Assembly (NCBI GenBank): GCA_965197825.1
Contig: CBDANW010000003.1
Span: 3,038,001 to 3,102,000 of the forward strand
DNA from: CBDANW01 sp965197825
GTDB lineage: Bacteria > Acidobacteriota > Vicinamibacteria > Marinacidobacterales > DATDRI01
Direction of reading: 5' to 3'
DNA: 64,000 bases
Notes under the pieces: generated by a model
Told to the model about the DNA's origin: nothing
What the model saw: the letters and a program-made list of their open reading frames with translations, nothing else
The model's database searches: none
In this document: in pieces, positions 44,855 through 53,469 of the stretch
Layout of the letters: the number at the start of each line of letters is the position of its first letter
How positions within the stretch are numbered: position 1 is the stretch's first letter
Position numbers and translations under genes: made by a program

Positions 44855-45679
44855 GTGGACACCCTGATAAACACACTAAACATCCTTCTTCCGACGCTTT
44901 ATGCCCTGGCCTGGGCGGACTATGCCCTGCTGTTCTTTCGCGATGATGCGTTCGCCGAAAAAACCGCCCCCCCGCTCCTCACCCTCGCGGGCACGCTGCA
45001 CGGTGTCGCTCTCGTGCTGCTCGCCGTCCACCTGGGAATTTTCCCGCTGGCGACGGTTTTCGAAGCCTTTTCCGTCGTGGCCTTTTCGGTCTTGGTCGTT
45101 TACTTGCTGATCGAGTGGCACATCGGCGTTCGGACAACCGGTTTCTTCATCGTGGGCGTCGTCTTCACGTTTCAGCTGGTGTCCTCGGCCTTCATCACGC
45201 GGCCCACCGAGATCAATCCACTGCTCACCGACCCCTCTTTCATTCTGCATGCCTCGACCGCCGTATTGGGCTACGCAGCTATGGCGATTTCCGCGATCTA
45301 TGGTTTGCTCTACCTAATGTTGTTCTACGACATCAAGAAGCACCGCTTCGGGCTCATCTACAAGCAGCTCCCCTCTCTGGAGATCATGGCCAATTTCACG
45401 TACCGAGCCGCCTCCTTGGGATTCGTCTTCCTCAGCGTTGCCATCGTTCTCGGGCTCTTTTTGATGGCCAGAGTCTACGGAGCCCATTGGCAGTGGGATC
45501 CGAAGCTCACCATCACGTTCGCGGCCTGGCTCATCTACGGGGCATGCACGGTGGGCCGCAGACTCTGGGGGTGGTCTCCGCGAAGAGTGGCCTTCGCATC
45601 TCTCGCCGGATTCGCCGTGATCCTGTTCTCCTTTGTCGCGGTGAACCTTCTTTTCACCTCGTTCCACGGGTTCGTCTGA
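44855..45679 (+). CDS. CcsA/HemX-type cytochrome c assembly-like membrane protein
   Basis: 274 residues, eight predicted helices. The haem-handling family shows here as HLGIFPLATVFEAFSV, SFILHASTAVLGYAAMAISA (conserved His), the loop TYRAASLGFVFLSVAIVLGL and YGAHWQWDPKLTITFAAWLI, the counterpart of the W-x-W-D motif of CcsA. Located directly before hemA with a 1-bp gap, the position of HemX, which modulates glutamyl-tRNA reductase; either role is plausible. GTG 44855 is preceded only by a weak site. Confidence 0.82.
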   Translation: MDTLINTLNILLPTLYALAWADYALLFFRDDAFAEKTAPPLLTLAGTLHGVALVLLAVHLGIFPLATVFEAFSVVAFSVLVVYLLIEWHIGVRTTGFFIVGVVFTFQLVSSAFITRPTEINPLLTDPSFILHASTAVLGYAAMAISAIYGLLYLMLFYDIKKHRFGLIYKQLPSLEIMANFTYRAASLGFVFLSVAIVLGLFLMARVYGAHWQWDPKLTITFAAWLIYGACTVGRRLWGWSPRRVAFASLAGFAVILFSFVAVNLLFTSFHGFV

Positions 45680-45680
45680 T

Positions 45681-47003
45681 ATGAGCCTCCTCGTCGTCGG
45701 GATGAATCACCGAACCGCCCCTATCGATGTGCGCGAGCGGGTGGCATTCAGTGAAAAGGAAGTGCGGGAGATTCTCTCCCGGGCTCTCGCCGAAGAGACT
45801 CTGGGCGAAGTGCTCGTGCTCTCCACCTGCAATCGAACCGAGTTCTATGGGCTGTCGAACGACAACGGCACCGCCGAGATGTACATCCGGAACATCCTCT
45901 CCCAACAGAGGCAAGTGGATTTGGCGGCTCACCCCGGCTACGCCTATACGCTTTCCGACGTCGAGTCGGCGCGGCACCTCTTGCGGGTGGCCACCGGTCT
46001 CGATTCGATGCTCATCGGCGAGCCCCAGATCCTGGGGCAGGTCAAGCAAGCACACCAACTGTCTCTGGAAGCCGGTGCCTGCGGGCTGGTGCTCAACCAC
46101 CTGCTGCACGCGGCGGTGGTGGCGGGAAAGAGAGTTCGAACCGAGACGCAATTGGGGGGCGGGGCCGTATCGGTCGCGAGTGCCGCCGCGGAGCTAGCCG
46201 GCAAGATCTTCGAAGACTTGTCGACGCGCTCGGTATTGCTGATCGGAGCGGGAGAGATGAGCGAGCTGACCGCGCGACACATGCTGGAAAGAGGTGCCGC
46301 CAACCTCACGATCGCCAACCGCACGTTCAGCAAGGCCATGGAGCTGGCCGACGAGCTCGACGGTCTGGCGCTCCCACTCGATCGCGTCGAGGAGTCCCTC
46401 GCCCGCGTCGACATCGTCATCAGCTCTACCGGCTCGACCGAACCGATCATCAACTGGACCCAGATGAAGAACATCGTCTCCCGGCGGTCCGGAAGGCCGA
46501 TATACATCATCGATATCGCCGTCCCGCGCGACTTCGACCCAGCGATCGAACGTCTCGACGGAGTTTTTCTCCATAACCTTGATGCCATGAAACTGCTGGT
46601 GGAAAAGAACCTCGAGGAGCGCCGGACTGAGATACCGCATGCAGAAGTCATCGTGGAACAAGAGCTGGACAAGTTCCTGGTTTGGCGGCGGTCTCTCTCG
46701 GCGACGCCGGCGATCAAGCAGCTCAAGGAGCGGCTGGAGGAAATTCGTCGTCAAGAAGTGGCACGATACGGTGGTCAGTTCTGCGGCAAGGACCGAGAAC
46801 AGTTGGACCGTCTGACCGAGAGCCTAATGAAGAAGATCCTACACCCAGCCATGGACAAGATTCGCGGCTGGAGTGGAAGCGGGCACCTAGGCTCCCTGCG
46901 CATCGATACGATATACGAGCTCCTCGATCTCCCCCGTGGTGAGGAAGACGATCCTGCCGAAACCCACCGCCCCCACAGCGATGACGGAAAGAAAAAGGAG
47001 TAG
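45681..47003 (+). CDS. hemA: Glutamyl-tRNA reductase
   Basis: 440 residues, first committed step of C5 tetrapyrrole synthesis: Glu-tRNA to glutamate-1-semialdehyde with NADPH. Catalytic Cys in VLVLSTCNRTEFYGL, VATGLDSMLIGEPQILGQVK, NADPH-binding VLLIGAGEMSELTARHML, and the C-terminal dimerisation helices. ATG 45681 lies 1 bp after the preceding stop, so the two are translationally coupled. hemC follows after 4 bp. Intact. Confidence 0.96.
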   Translation: MSLLVVGMNHRTAPIDVRERVAFSEKEVREILSRALAEETLGEVLVLSTCNRTEFYGLSNDNGTAEMYIRNILSQQRQVDLAAHPGYAYTLSDVESARHLLRVATGLDSMLIGEPQILGQVKQAHQLSLEAGACGLVLNHLLHAAVVAGKRVRTETQLGGGAVSVASAAAELAGKIFEDLSTRSVLLIGAGEMSELTARHMLERGAANLTIANRTFSKAMELADELDGLALPLDRVEESLARVDIVISSTGSTEPIINWTQMKNIVSRRSGRPIYIIDIAVPRDFDPAIERLDGVFLHNLDAMKLLVEKNLEERRTEIPHAEVIVEQELDKFLVWRRSLSATPAIKQLKERLEEIRRQEVARYGGQFCGKDREQLDRLTESLMKKILHPAMDKIRGWSGSGHLGSLRIDTIYELLDLPRGEEDDPAETHRPHSDDGKKKE

Positions 47004-47007
47004 ATGG

Positions 47008-47943
47008 GTGGTGAGGGCCCTGCGCGTGGGTACCCGGGGGAGCGAGCTCGCGATGGTGCAGACCCGCGGTATCGTGGCTTCCTTGAAGCAAAAGCTTCCC
47101 GAAGTGGACATCCAGATCCAGATCATCCGTACCAAGGGCGACCTGGTCACCGATGTCCCGCTCTCTCAAGTAGGCGATCGCGGCCTTTTCATCAAGGAAC
47201 TGGAGAACGCTCTGATGGACGGAAGCGTCGACTTCGCGGTCCATAGTATGAAGGATCTTCCCAGCGAGCTCCCTGCTGGCCTGGTGGTGGCGTCGGTGAC
47301 CGAGCGGCTCGATTCGCGTGACGTTCTCATCACGCGGGAGGCTCGTTCCCTGAAGGAGCTTCCGCGAAACGCCACGCTGGCGACCGGCAGCCTGCGCCGC
47401 CGTTCGCAAGCCCTGGCGTCTCGTCCCGATCTCCAAATCGTCGAGCTGAGGGGCAACATCACCACCAGGCTTCGCAAGTTCGATGAGTCGACATGGGATT
47501 CGATGATTCTGGCGAGCGCCGGACTCGCCAGGCTCGGACTCGTCGAGCATGTCTCGACGCCTATTCCTACCGAGGAGATGTTGCCCGCCATCGGCCAAGG
47601 CGCGCTCGGTTTGGAGGCCCGCGCCGACGACGCCGAGGTGTTGGAATGCCTTAGAAGCCTCAGTGACGAGGTCACGTCAGCGGAAGTGGAGGCGGAGCGT
47701 GCTTTGCTGAGACGGCTCCAAGGAGGCTGCCAGGTTCCCATCGGAGCGCGTGGCCGAGTCGTCGACAACGAGCTGGTGCTGGAGGCCTATGTTGGCACGA
47801 CCGACGGACGGCGCCACTTGCGGCGCAAAGCGGAAGGAACCGTGGAGCGGGCCTGCGAGCTAGGCGAAAACCTCGCCGAAGCGTTGCTCGAGGATGGAGC
47901 CAGAGAGATTCTCGAAGAGACCCGTTCCGAGGCGAAAGGATAG
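47008..47943 (+). CDS. hemC: Hydroxymethylbilane synthase (porphobilinogen deaminase)
   Basis: 311 residues. Condenses four porphobilinogens to hydroxymethylbilane. VRALRVGTRGSELAMVQTRG opens the family; TKGDLVTDVPLSQVGDRGLF, AVHSMKDLPSELPAGL, GSLRRRSQALASRPDL (Arg-rich substrate site) and the cofactor-binding cysteine loop LLRRLQGGCQVPIGA are present. GTG 47008 is taken because GGAG ends seven bases before; the frame opens at 46936 inside hemA. hemD follows after 11 bp. Confidence 0.95.
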   Translation: MVRALRVGTRGSELAMVQTRGIVASLKQKLPEVDIQIQIIRTKGDLVTDVPLSQVGDRGLFIKELENALMDGSVDFAVHSMKDLPSELPAGLVVASVTERLDSRDVLITREARSLKELPRNATLATGSLRRRSQALASRPDLQIVELRGNITTRLRKFDESTWDSMILASAGLARLGLVEHVSTPIPTEEMLPAIGQGALGLEARADDAEVLECLRSLSDEVTSAEVEAERALLRRLQGGCQVPIGARGRVVDNELVLEAYVGTTDGRRHLRRKAEGTVERACELGENLAEALLEDGAREILEETRSEAKG

Positions 47944-47954
47944 TATCGACTTCG

Positions 47955-48809
47955 ATGAGCGCTGACTTCGGCTCACTGAGCGGCCGGCGGGTCATGGTGA
48001 CCCGTCCGCGAGAGCAGGTAGCGGAGCTAGCGGAAGGCCTGCGCCGGCGAGGCGCCGACGTCGTCGAAGCACCGGTCATTCGCATCGAGGCCCCGCCGGA
48101 TCTGGCTCCCCTCGACGCGGCCATCGAGCGCGTGGCGGATTTCGATTGGATCGTCTTTACCAGTGCGAATGGTGTGCGTTCCTTTCTAGGAAGGCTGCGA
48201 GGGCTGGGCAAAGAGTTTCCCGGAAGCGGCCCGGTCAAACCGGTTAAGCCGGCTAAGAAAGTCAAGCTCGCCGCCATCGGTCCCGCCACCGCAGCTACCT
48301 TGAAGGCCGAAGGGGTCGAGGTCGACATCGTTCCCGAGCGGTTCGTGGCGGAAGAGGTTTTCGAGGCGCTGAGGCAAGCCGGCCCGCTCCAAGGAAAACG
48401 CGTACTCCTCCCTCGCGCTGATATCGCGCGGGAGACCTTGCCCAGGCTCTTGCGCGCCGCAGGAGCGAAGGTCGAGGTCGTCGTCGCTTATCGGACGGTC
48501 TCCGTTTCGGAAGAGATCGCCAGTGCCCTGCGACTCGTCCGCGACGGTCGGGTCGACGTCGTGACGTTCACGAGCGGCTCGACGGTGCGGAGCTTCCTGT
48601 CGGCAGTCCCGAACAAAGGGGAGTTGCATGGCAAGTTCGCGTCTGCCAGCATTGGGCCGATCACGAGTCAAGCTCTCCGCGACGCAGGATTCGAGCCCGC
48701 TATCGAGGCTGGCGTCTACACCGTGGACGGCTTGATCGACGCCATCGAGCGCTACTTCTCCGAAGAACGGACCGGACGAACGGTCCTTCCGGGGAGCAAG
48801 ACCTATTAG
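47955..48809 (+). CDS. hemD: Uroporphyrinogen-III synthase
   Basis: 284 residues. Cyclises hydroxymethylbilane with ring D inversion. The family is weakly conserved but the outline is clear: GRRVMVTRPREQVAELAEGL, FDWIVFTSANGVRSFL, KLAAIGPATAATLKAEGVEV, VLLPRADIARETLPRLLRAA, VDVVTFTSGSTVRSFLSAV and ASIGPITSQALRDAGFEP. An insert rich in PVKPVKPAKKVK near residue 95 is unusual. ATG 47955 overlaps nothing; the gene order hemA-hemC-hemD supports the call. Confidence 0.9.
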   Translation: MSADFGSLSGRRVMVTRPREQVAELAEGLRRRGADVVEAPVIRIEAPPDLAPLDAAIERVADFDWIVFTSANGVRSFLGRLRGLGKEFPGSGPVKPVKPAKKVKLAAIGPATAATLKAEGVEVDIVPERFVAEEVFEALRQAGPLQGKRVLLPRADIARETLPRLLRAAGAKVEVVVAYRTVSVSEEIASALRLVRDGRVDVVTFTSGSTVRSFLSAVPNKGELHGKFASASIGPITSQALRDAGFEPAIEAGVYTVDGLIDAIERYFSEERTGRTVLPGSKTY

Positions 48810-48831
48810 CAGGCTGGTGAAGAACGAGCCA

Positions 48832-49045
48832 GCCTGCGCGAGCGGAGCGAGCCCGGCGCGACGCCGTCCGCAGCGAGCCTGCGAGCGGAGGACAGGCGAG
48901 CGAACGAGAAGTGAGTGGGCACTAGGTAATGCGCGCCGACGACAGGCCGACTCGTGGGGGTGTCCGCCTTCGTCCGTGCTCCAGACGAAGAGAACTTCGG
49001 CGGACCAGCCGAAGCTTCCAGCGAAGGCTGGGGGCCCCGCGAGCC
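48832..49045 (+). repeat. Dispersed repeat family B, copy 3
   Basis: The best-preserved copy: GCGAGCGGAGCGAGCCCGGC, CCGTCCGCAGCGAGCCTGCG, GGACAGGCGAGCGAACGAGA, GTGTCCGCCTTCGTCCGTGC, GAGAACTTCGGCGGACC, then AGCCGAAGCTTCCAGCGAAG and GGGGCCCCGCG, ending near GCACTAG. Placed between hemD and hemB, splitting the haem operon. Confidence 0.75.
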
Positions 49046-49056
49046 TAATGCACTAG

Positions 49057-50046
49057 ATGAAGAATCACATGGGCTTTCCAACGACAAGACTACGGCGAAC
49101 GAGGCGGAGCGAGGCGCTCAGAAGCCTCGCTCGAGAGACCACGCTTTCAGTAGAGGATCTCGTTTATCCGCTCTTCGTTTGCCCAGGGGAGAGTGTGCGT
49201 CGAGAGATTCCGTCGATACCTGGCAACTACCAGCTTTCACCCGATCACATCGTCAAGGAGTGTCGGGAAGTCGCCGACCTGGGGATCCCCGGTGTGATTC
49301 TTTTCGGCATCCCCAGTCGCAAAGACGAAAAGGGCTCGGAAGCCTACGACCCGCAAGGCATCATCCAATCAGTCGTCGGCCCCATCAAAGAAGCCTGCCC
49401 GCAGTTGCTCGTCGTGACGGATGTGTGCCTCTGCCAGTACACGAGCCACGGGCACTGTGGCTTGGTGCGAGGCGAGGAAATCCTAAACGATCCAACGCTG
49501 GAGCTCCTGGCGAAACAGGCTGTCTCCCACGCTCAGGCGGGAGCGGACATCATCGCTCCTTCGGACATGATGGACGGTCGAGTAGGAGCCATCCGCCAGG
49601 CCCTGGACGGCTCAGGCTTTCAGGACACACCCATCCTCTCCTACGCCGTGAAGTACGCCTCGAGCTACTACGGCCCGTTTCGCGACGCCGCCGAATCCGC
49701 CCCCCAATTCGGGGATCGGCGCTCCCATCAAATGGACCCCGCCAACACGGACGAGGCAATGCGCGAAGTGGCGCTCGATCTGGAGGAGGGAGCCGACATG
49801 GTGATGATCAAGCCCGCGCTTCCCTACCTGGATGTGATCTACCGCGTCAAGCAGACTTTCCGCGTGCCGGTGGCGGCGTACCAGGTAAGTGGCGAGTTCT
49901 CCGTCATCAAGGCAGCCGGTGCCCAGGGCTGGATCGATGAGTCCCGTATGGCGATGGAGTCACTCACCTCCATCAAACGCGCCGGAGCTGACTTCATCCT
50001 CACCTACTTTGCAAAGGATGTGGCGCGTGTTCTCGCCCAACGCTGA
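49057..50046 (+). CDS. hemB: Delta-aminolevulinic acid dehydratase (porphobilinogen synthase)
   Basis: 329 residues. Condenses two 5-aminolevulinates. Zinc site DVCLCQYTSHGHCG (three Cys), Schiff-base lysines in YAVKYASSYYGPFRDAAESA and VMIKPALPYLDVI, and the closing AYQVSGEF. Both ATG 49057 and ATG 49069 (MGFPTTRLRR) lie just after a family B repeat with no good ribosome site; the shorter form matches the family better. Zinc-type enzyme. hemL follows after 16 bp. Confidence 0.94.
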   Translation: MKNHMGFPTTRLRRTRRSEALRSLARETTLSVEDLVYPLFVCPGESVRREIPSIPGNYQLSPDHIVKECREVADLGIPGVILFGIPSRKDEKGSEAYDPQGIIQSVVGPIKEACPQLLVVTDVCLCQYTSHGHCGLVRGEEILNDPTLELLAKQAVSHAQAGADIIAPSDMMDGRVGAIRQALDGSGFQDTPILSYAVKYASSYYGPFRDAAESAPQFGDRRSHQMDPANTDEAMREVALDLEEGADMVMIKPALPYLDVIYRVKQTFRVPVAAYQVSGEFSVIKAAGAQGWIDESRMAMESLTSIKRAGADFILTYFAKDVARVLAQR

Positions 50047-50062
50047 AGCGCTCCAGTCATTG

Positions 50063-51352
50063 ATGACGAAAAAAAGCGAAGCGCTCTTCCGCAGTGCCCA
50101 AGAAAGAATTCCGGGAGGAGTGAACTCGCCGGTGCGCGCGTTCCGCAGCCTAGGTATCACACCTCCTTTCATCGCGTCCGGCGCAGGGAGCCGCATCCGC
50201 GACGTCGACGGCCGCGAGTACATCGACTACGTCTGCTCTTGGGGACCACTCATCTTTGGACACGCACACCCAAAAGTGTTGGAGGCCGTTCGGCGAACAC
50301 TCACGGACGGTACCAGCTTCGGCGCACCCACGGAGCTCGAGCTACGGATGGCGGAGCGGATTTGCGACATGGTCCCGTCGGTGGAAATGGTTCGCATGGT
50401 CAACTCCGGTACCGAAGCTGCCATGAGCGCGGTCCGACTCGCCCGGGGCGCCACGGAACGGGACGCCATCATCAAGTTCGCCGGCTGTTATCACGGACAT
50501 GCTGACAGTTTTCTGATCAAGGCGGGATCGGGGGCGCTCACCCTTGGCGTGCCCGACAATCCTGGAGTCCCTGGCAAGCTCGCCGAGGACACGCTCATCG
50601 CGGATTACAACGACCTCGCGACGGTGACTCGGTTGTTCGAGACCCATCCCGATGGTGTCGCCGCGGTCATCGTAGAGCCGGTCGCCGGCAACATGGGCGT
50701 TGTCCCTCCTGTTCCTTCGTTCCTTAAAGGATTGCGAGACCTTTGCAGCAAGCATGGGGCTTTCCTCATCTTCGACGAAGTCATCACCGGCTTTCGGCTC
50801 GCCAGGGGCGGAGCCCAGGAGCGTTTCGGGGTACTGCCCGATCTCACCGTGCTGGGAAAAATCGTCGGTGGGGGGCTGCCCGCTGCGGCCTACGGGGGGC
50901 GCCGCGACATCATGGAGCAGCTCGCGCCCGCGGGGCCCGTGTACCAGGCGGGCACTTTGTCCGGGAATCCGCTAGCGATGAGCGCCGGGCTCGCCCAGCT
51001 CGATCTCCTCGAAGAAGAAAAACCGTGGGACCGACTAGAAGAAACATCATCGAGACTCGAATCTGGATTTCGGGAGATCATGAGCCAGATGGGGCTCGGG
51101 CTAACCATCAACCGCGTGGGCTCGATGATGACCGTTTTCTTCACCGAGCACGAAGTCAAGAGCTTCGCAGACGCCACGCGCGCCCGGACGAACCAACATG
51201 CGTCGTTCTGTCGTGAGATGCTGCAGCGTGGGATCTATCTGGCGCCCTCCCAATTCGAAGCTCTCTTCGTTTCGACCGCCCATACCGAACAGGATCTCGA
51301 CGAGACGGTTGGGGCCGTGCGGGCCGGCCTGAAAAAAGCCTTCGCTTCCTGA
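50063..51352 (+). CDS. hemL: Glutamate-1-semialdehyde 2,1-aminomutase
   Basis: 429 residues, PLP enzyme giving 5-aminolevulinate. NSPVRAFRSLGITPPFIASG opens the family; NSGTEAAMSAVRLARGATER, KFAGCYHGHADSFLIKAGSG, LIFDEVITGFRLARGGAQE and the PLP Lys in LGKIVGGGLPAAAYGG are intact, as is NPLAMSAGL. ATG 50063; TTG 50060 is the alternative. Completes the C5 branch started by hemA. The Rieske gene begins 5 bp after its stop. Confidence 0.96.
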   Translation: MTKKSEALFRSAQERIPGGVNSPVRAFRSLGITPPFIASGAGSRIRDVDGREYIDYVCSWGPLIFGHAHPKVLEAVRRTLTDGTSFGAPTELELRMAERICDMVPSVEMVRMVNSGTEAAMSAVRLARGATERDAIIKFAGCYHGHADSFLIKAGSGALTLGVPDNPGVPGKLAEDTLIADYNDLATVTRLFETHPDGVAAVIVEPVAGNMGVVPPVPSFLKGLRDLCSKHGAFLIFDEVITGFRLARGGAQERFGVLPDLTVLGKIVGGGLPAAAYGGRRDIMEQLAPAGPVYQAGTLSGNPLAMSAGLAQLDLLEEEKPWDRLEETSSRLESGFREIMSQMGLGLTINRVGSMMTVFFTEHEVKSFADATRARTNQHASFCREMLQRGIYLAPSQFEALFVSTAHTEQDLDETVGAVRAGLKKAFAS

Positions 51353-51357
51353 TTCCA

Positions 51358-51675
51358 ATGGCCGAAGTTCGCGTCGCCTCGGTTCGAGATGTCCCCGAGG
51401 GAAAGGGAATCGTCGTCGATGTCGAGGGAAAGCGCCTCGCCATCTTTCGAAACAGTGGAGAATTCTTCGTTCTCGATGAAACCTGCCCTCATCGCGGCGG
51501 CCCGCTCCACGAGGGTGTCGTTCGAGAAGGTGTCGTGTCCTGCCCGTGGCACATGTGGCAGTTCGATCTCCGAAACGGTCGTTCCCCGGTCAACCCTCTT
51601 TCGAAGGTTCGGACCTATAAGACGCGCACCGACGGAAACGACGTGCTCGTGGATCTAGAGGAAGAACCTGTCTAA
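51358..51675 (+). CDS. Rieske [2Fe-2S] protein, NirD-like
   Basis: 105 residues, soluble. The Rieske ligands are C-P-H-R-G at about 43-47 (TCPHRGGPLHEG) and C-P-W-H at about 62-65 (VVSCPWHMWQFDLRNGR), giving two Cys and two His. Size and closing segment resemble the small subunit of nitrite reductases or a dioxygenase ferredoxin. Directly after hemL (5 bp), so co-transcribed; an electron-transfer role for a haem-related enzyme is possible but unproven. Confidence 0.9.
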   Translation: MAEVRVASVRDVPEGKGIVVDVEGKRLAIFRNSGEFFVLDETCPHRGGPLHEGVVREGVVSCPWHMWQFDLRNGRSPVNPLSKVRTYKTRTDGNDVLVDLEEEPV

Positions 51676-51681
51676 AGGTTC

Positions 51682-52518
51682 TCAGCTTTGGGAGGCTTCG
51701 CGAATCTTCTCGAGCGCTTCGGTGGTCAGTTCCCGACAGCCCAAACGGGTCGGGCCAGGCCCCTCCGGAGTGTGAAAGTCGGACCCACCGGTAACTAGAA
51801 GACCGAGACGTTCGGCCATTTCCAGATAGCGTGCCGCGACCTCCGGCGGGTGATCGGTGTGATACGCCTCGATAGCCTGGAGCCCGTGCTCTACCATCTT
51901 GGGAATGAGCTCGTCCCGTTCCAGCAGCCCCGGATGAGCGAGAGACGCGACGCCGCCGGCCCGCGTGATCAGGTCGGTGGCATCCCGCAAGGTAACCTTT
52001 TCGTATCCAACGTAGGCCGGTGTGCCATGCCCCAGGTACCGATCGAATGCTTCCGTGAAGCTGCTCACCACACCTCGGTCGACCAGCACTTCTGCAACGT
52101 GCGGGCGTCCCACCGTACCGTGGGTCGATTTGGCAAAGACGTCCTCCGCTTCGATATGGACGTCTACCGCATCGAGCTTCGCCAGGATTTGGTGGATGCG
52201 CTCGATTCTCCGCTCTCGCGCTTTGGAGAAGAACTCCAAGAGCCACGGTTCTCGGTGGCGAACGAACAAGCCCAACACGTGCACCGAAGCATCTTCGTAA
52301 TTGGCGCTGACCTCGATGCCGGCAATGATCTCGGGACCGCTATCGGAATGCCCGGCCGCCTCCTCGCGAGCCGCGTCAATGCCGTCCACCGTGTCATGAT
52401 CCGTTACCGCCAGAGCGGTTAGGTTCTCCTGGATCGCCTTCTGAACGAGCTCGGCGGAGCCCAGTCGACCGTCGGACGCAGTGGTATGGGAGTGAAGATC
52501 GTAAAGTGCTCTCGTCAT
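51682..52518 (-). CDS. PHP-domain phosphoesterase (YciV/RNase AM type)
   Basis: 278 residues. Metal-binding His/Asp clusters: LYDLHSHTTASDG, LAVTDHDTVDG, IIAGIEVSANYEDASVHVLG, GRPHVAEVLV, ASLAHPG and VTGGSDFHTPEGPGPTRLG, all nine ligands of the PHP fold in order. Family members act as 3',5'-nucleoside bisphosphate phosphatases or 5'-end RNA exonucleases. Convergent with the Rieske gene, whose stop is 6 bp away. Confidence 0.9.
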   Translation of the reverse strand: MTRALYDLHSHTTASDGRLGSAELVQKAIQENLTALAVTDHDTVDGIDAAREEAAGHSDSGPEIIAGIEVSANYEDASVHVLGLFVRHREPWLLEFFSKARERRIERIHQILAKLDAVDVHIEAEDVFAKSTHGTVGRPHVAEVLVDRGVVSSFTEAFDRYLGHGTPAYVGYEKVTLRDATDLITRAGGVASLAHPGLLERDELIPKMVEHGLQAIEAYHTDHPPEVAARYLEMAERLGLLVTGGSDFHTPEGPGPTRLGCRELTTEALEKIREASQS

Positions 52519-52603
52519 TTAGTTTTGGGCGGTTTTAGGAACCTTTTATGCTACGGTGCACCTTCTGCTTTGTCAAATTCGTCAAGCTGGTCGGGCCCGC
52601 CGC

Positions 52604-52632
52604 TTGACACCCTCTGGCGGCGTTTGTATACT
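52604..52632 (+). promoter_or_regulatory. Promoter of the Fe-S carrier gene with an adjacent IscR-like half-site
   Basis: TTGACA (52604-52609), 17-bp spacer, TATACT (52627-52632). Immediately downstream TTAGTCTGACTAATTTGATA (52633-52652) holds the inverted pair TAGTC/GACTA and a good left half (TGACTAATT) of an IscR type 1 site; the right half is poor. A repressor bound there would block initiation. An Rrf2 protein with three cysteines is encoded at 56482-56928. Confidence 0.55.
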
Positions 52633-52715
52633 TTAGTCTGACTAATTTGATAGGGATTAACACCCTGTCCCGAGAACTGAAAACAACTTAGACTCAATTC
52701 AGAAGAGGCACACTC

Positions 52716-53039
52716 ATGTTGACTTTGACTTCGAACGCGGCAGGCAAGGTGAAAGAGTTTCTCGTCCAGAACGGCAAGCCCGAAGCGGGCTTGCGCGTCC
52801 GTGTGGTCGGCGGCGGTTGTTCCGGGTTCCAGTATCAGCTCGCTCTCGACGAGCGGCCCGAGACAGAGGACAAAGTCTACGAACAGGAAGGCGTCAAGCT
52901 GTTCGTGGACCAAAAGAGCCTTCTCCATCTCGATGGAACCGAGATCGACTACGTGGAAGACGTCATGGGCGCAGGGTTCCGCTTCACCAACCCGAACTCG
53001 AAGGGCACCTGCGGCTGCGGGGAGTCCTTTCAGGTCTAG
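52716..53039 (+). CDS. erpA: A-type iron-sulfur cluster carrier (ErpA/IscA)
   Basis: 107 residues. The three ligands are Cys in VVGGGCSGFQYQLAL and the pair in GTCGCGESF near the end. VEDVMGAGFRFTNPNSKGTC is the family close. Delivers Fe-S clusters to apo-enzymes such as the ferredoxin next door. ATG 52716 with AGAAGAGGC upstream. It has its own promoter and possible Fe-S-responsive operator. Confidence 0.94.
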   Translation: MLTLTSNAAGKVKEFLVQNGKPEAGLRVRVVGGGCSGFQYQLALDERPETEDKVYEQEGVKLFVDQKSLLHLDGTEIDYVEDVMGAGFRFTNPNSKGTCGCGESFQV

Positions 53040-53120
53040 TGCCCTAATATACATCTGAACTCATCGCGGTACCCTCGGAGCTTGCCGGGGGTATTTTTTT
53101 GTGGCTTCGAGGAAGGCGGC

Positions 53121-53432
53121 ATGGGCTCAGGTGACAGCTCGATCTACGACCCTTTCGAAAAGCTGGTAAACATACAAATCGAGGGCCGCTTTTTTGCCGT
53201 CCCGGAAAACAACATTCTCCTCCGGTGCGTCCAGTTCATCGTCGACGAGGGGGTAGTCCTCGGCCGATTCTGCTGGAACAACGAGTGCGGCAACTGCGAG
53301 GTGACCTTGCAGACGGCGGATCACGCGGAACCCCAACGGGCGCGGGGGTGCCAAACCTTCGTGCAAGCTGGAATGATCCTGTCCGAGTTAACTCCCGACC
53401 TGAGGTACTGGCTTCATCGCAAGCTAGAGTAG
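53121..53432 (+). CDS. [2Fe-2S] ferredoxin-like protein
   Basis: 103 residues from ATG 53121 (MGSGDSSIYD), with GAGGAAGG four bases upstream; the frame is open to 53082 but lacks a site there. The plant-type ligand pattern is GRFCWNNECGNCEVTLQ (C-x4-C-x2-C) plus a later Cys in ARGCQTFVQAGM. FFAVPENNILLRCVQFIVDE is the beta start. Follows the Fe-S carrier, which may load it. Redox partner unknown. Confidence 0.85.
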   Translation: MGSGDSSIYDPFEKLVNIQIEGRFFAVPENNILLRCVQFIVDEGVVLGRFCWNNECGNCEVTLQTADHAEPQRARGCQTFVQAGMILSELTPDLRYWLHRKLE

Positions 53433-53469
53433 TGCCGATCGACGCCCCTCAATAAGATAAGATGAGGCG

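Noticed and set aside
48954..49940. Plus-strand 328-codon frame
   Set aside because: Lies over hemB in another frame and starts inside repeat family B; low-complexity Arg/Ser/Gly.
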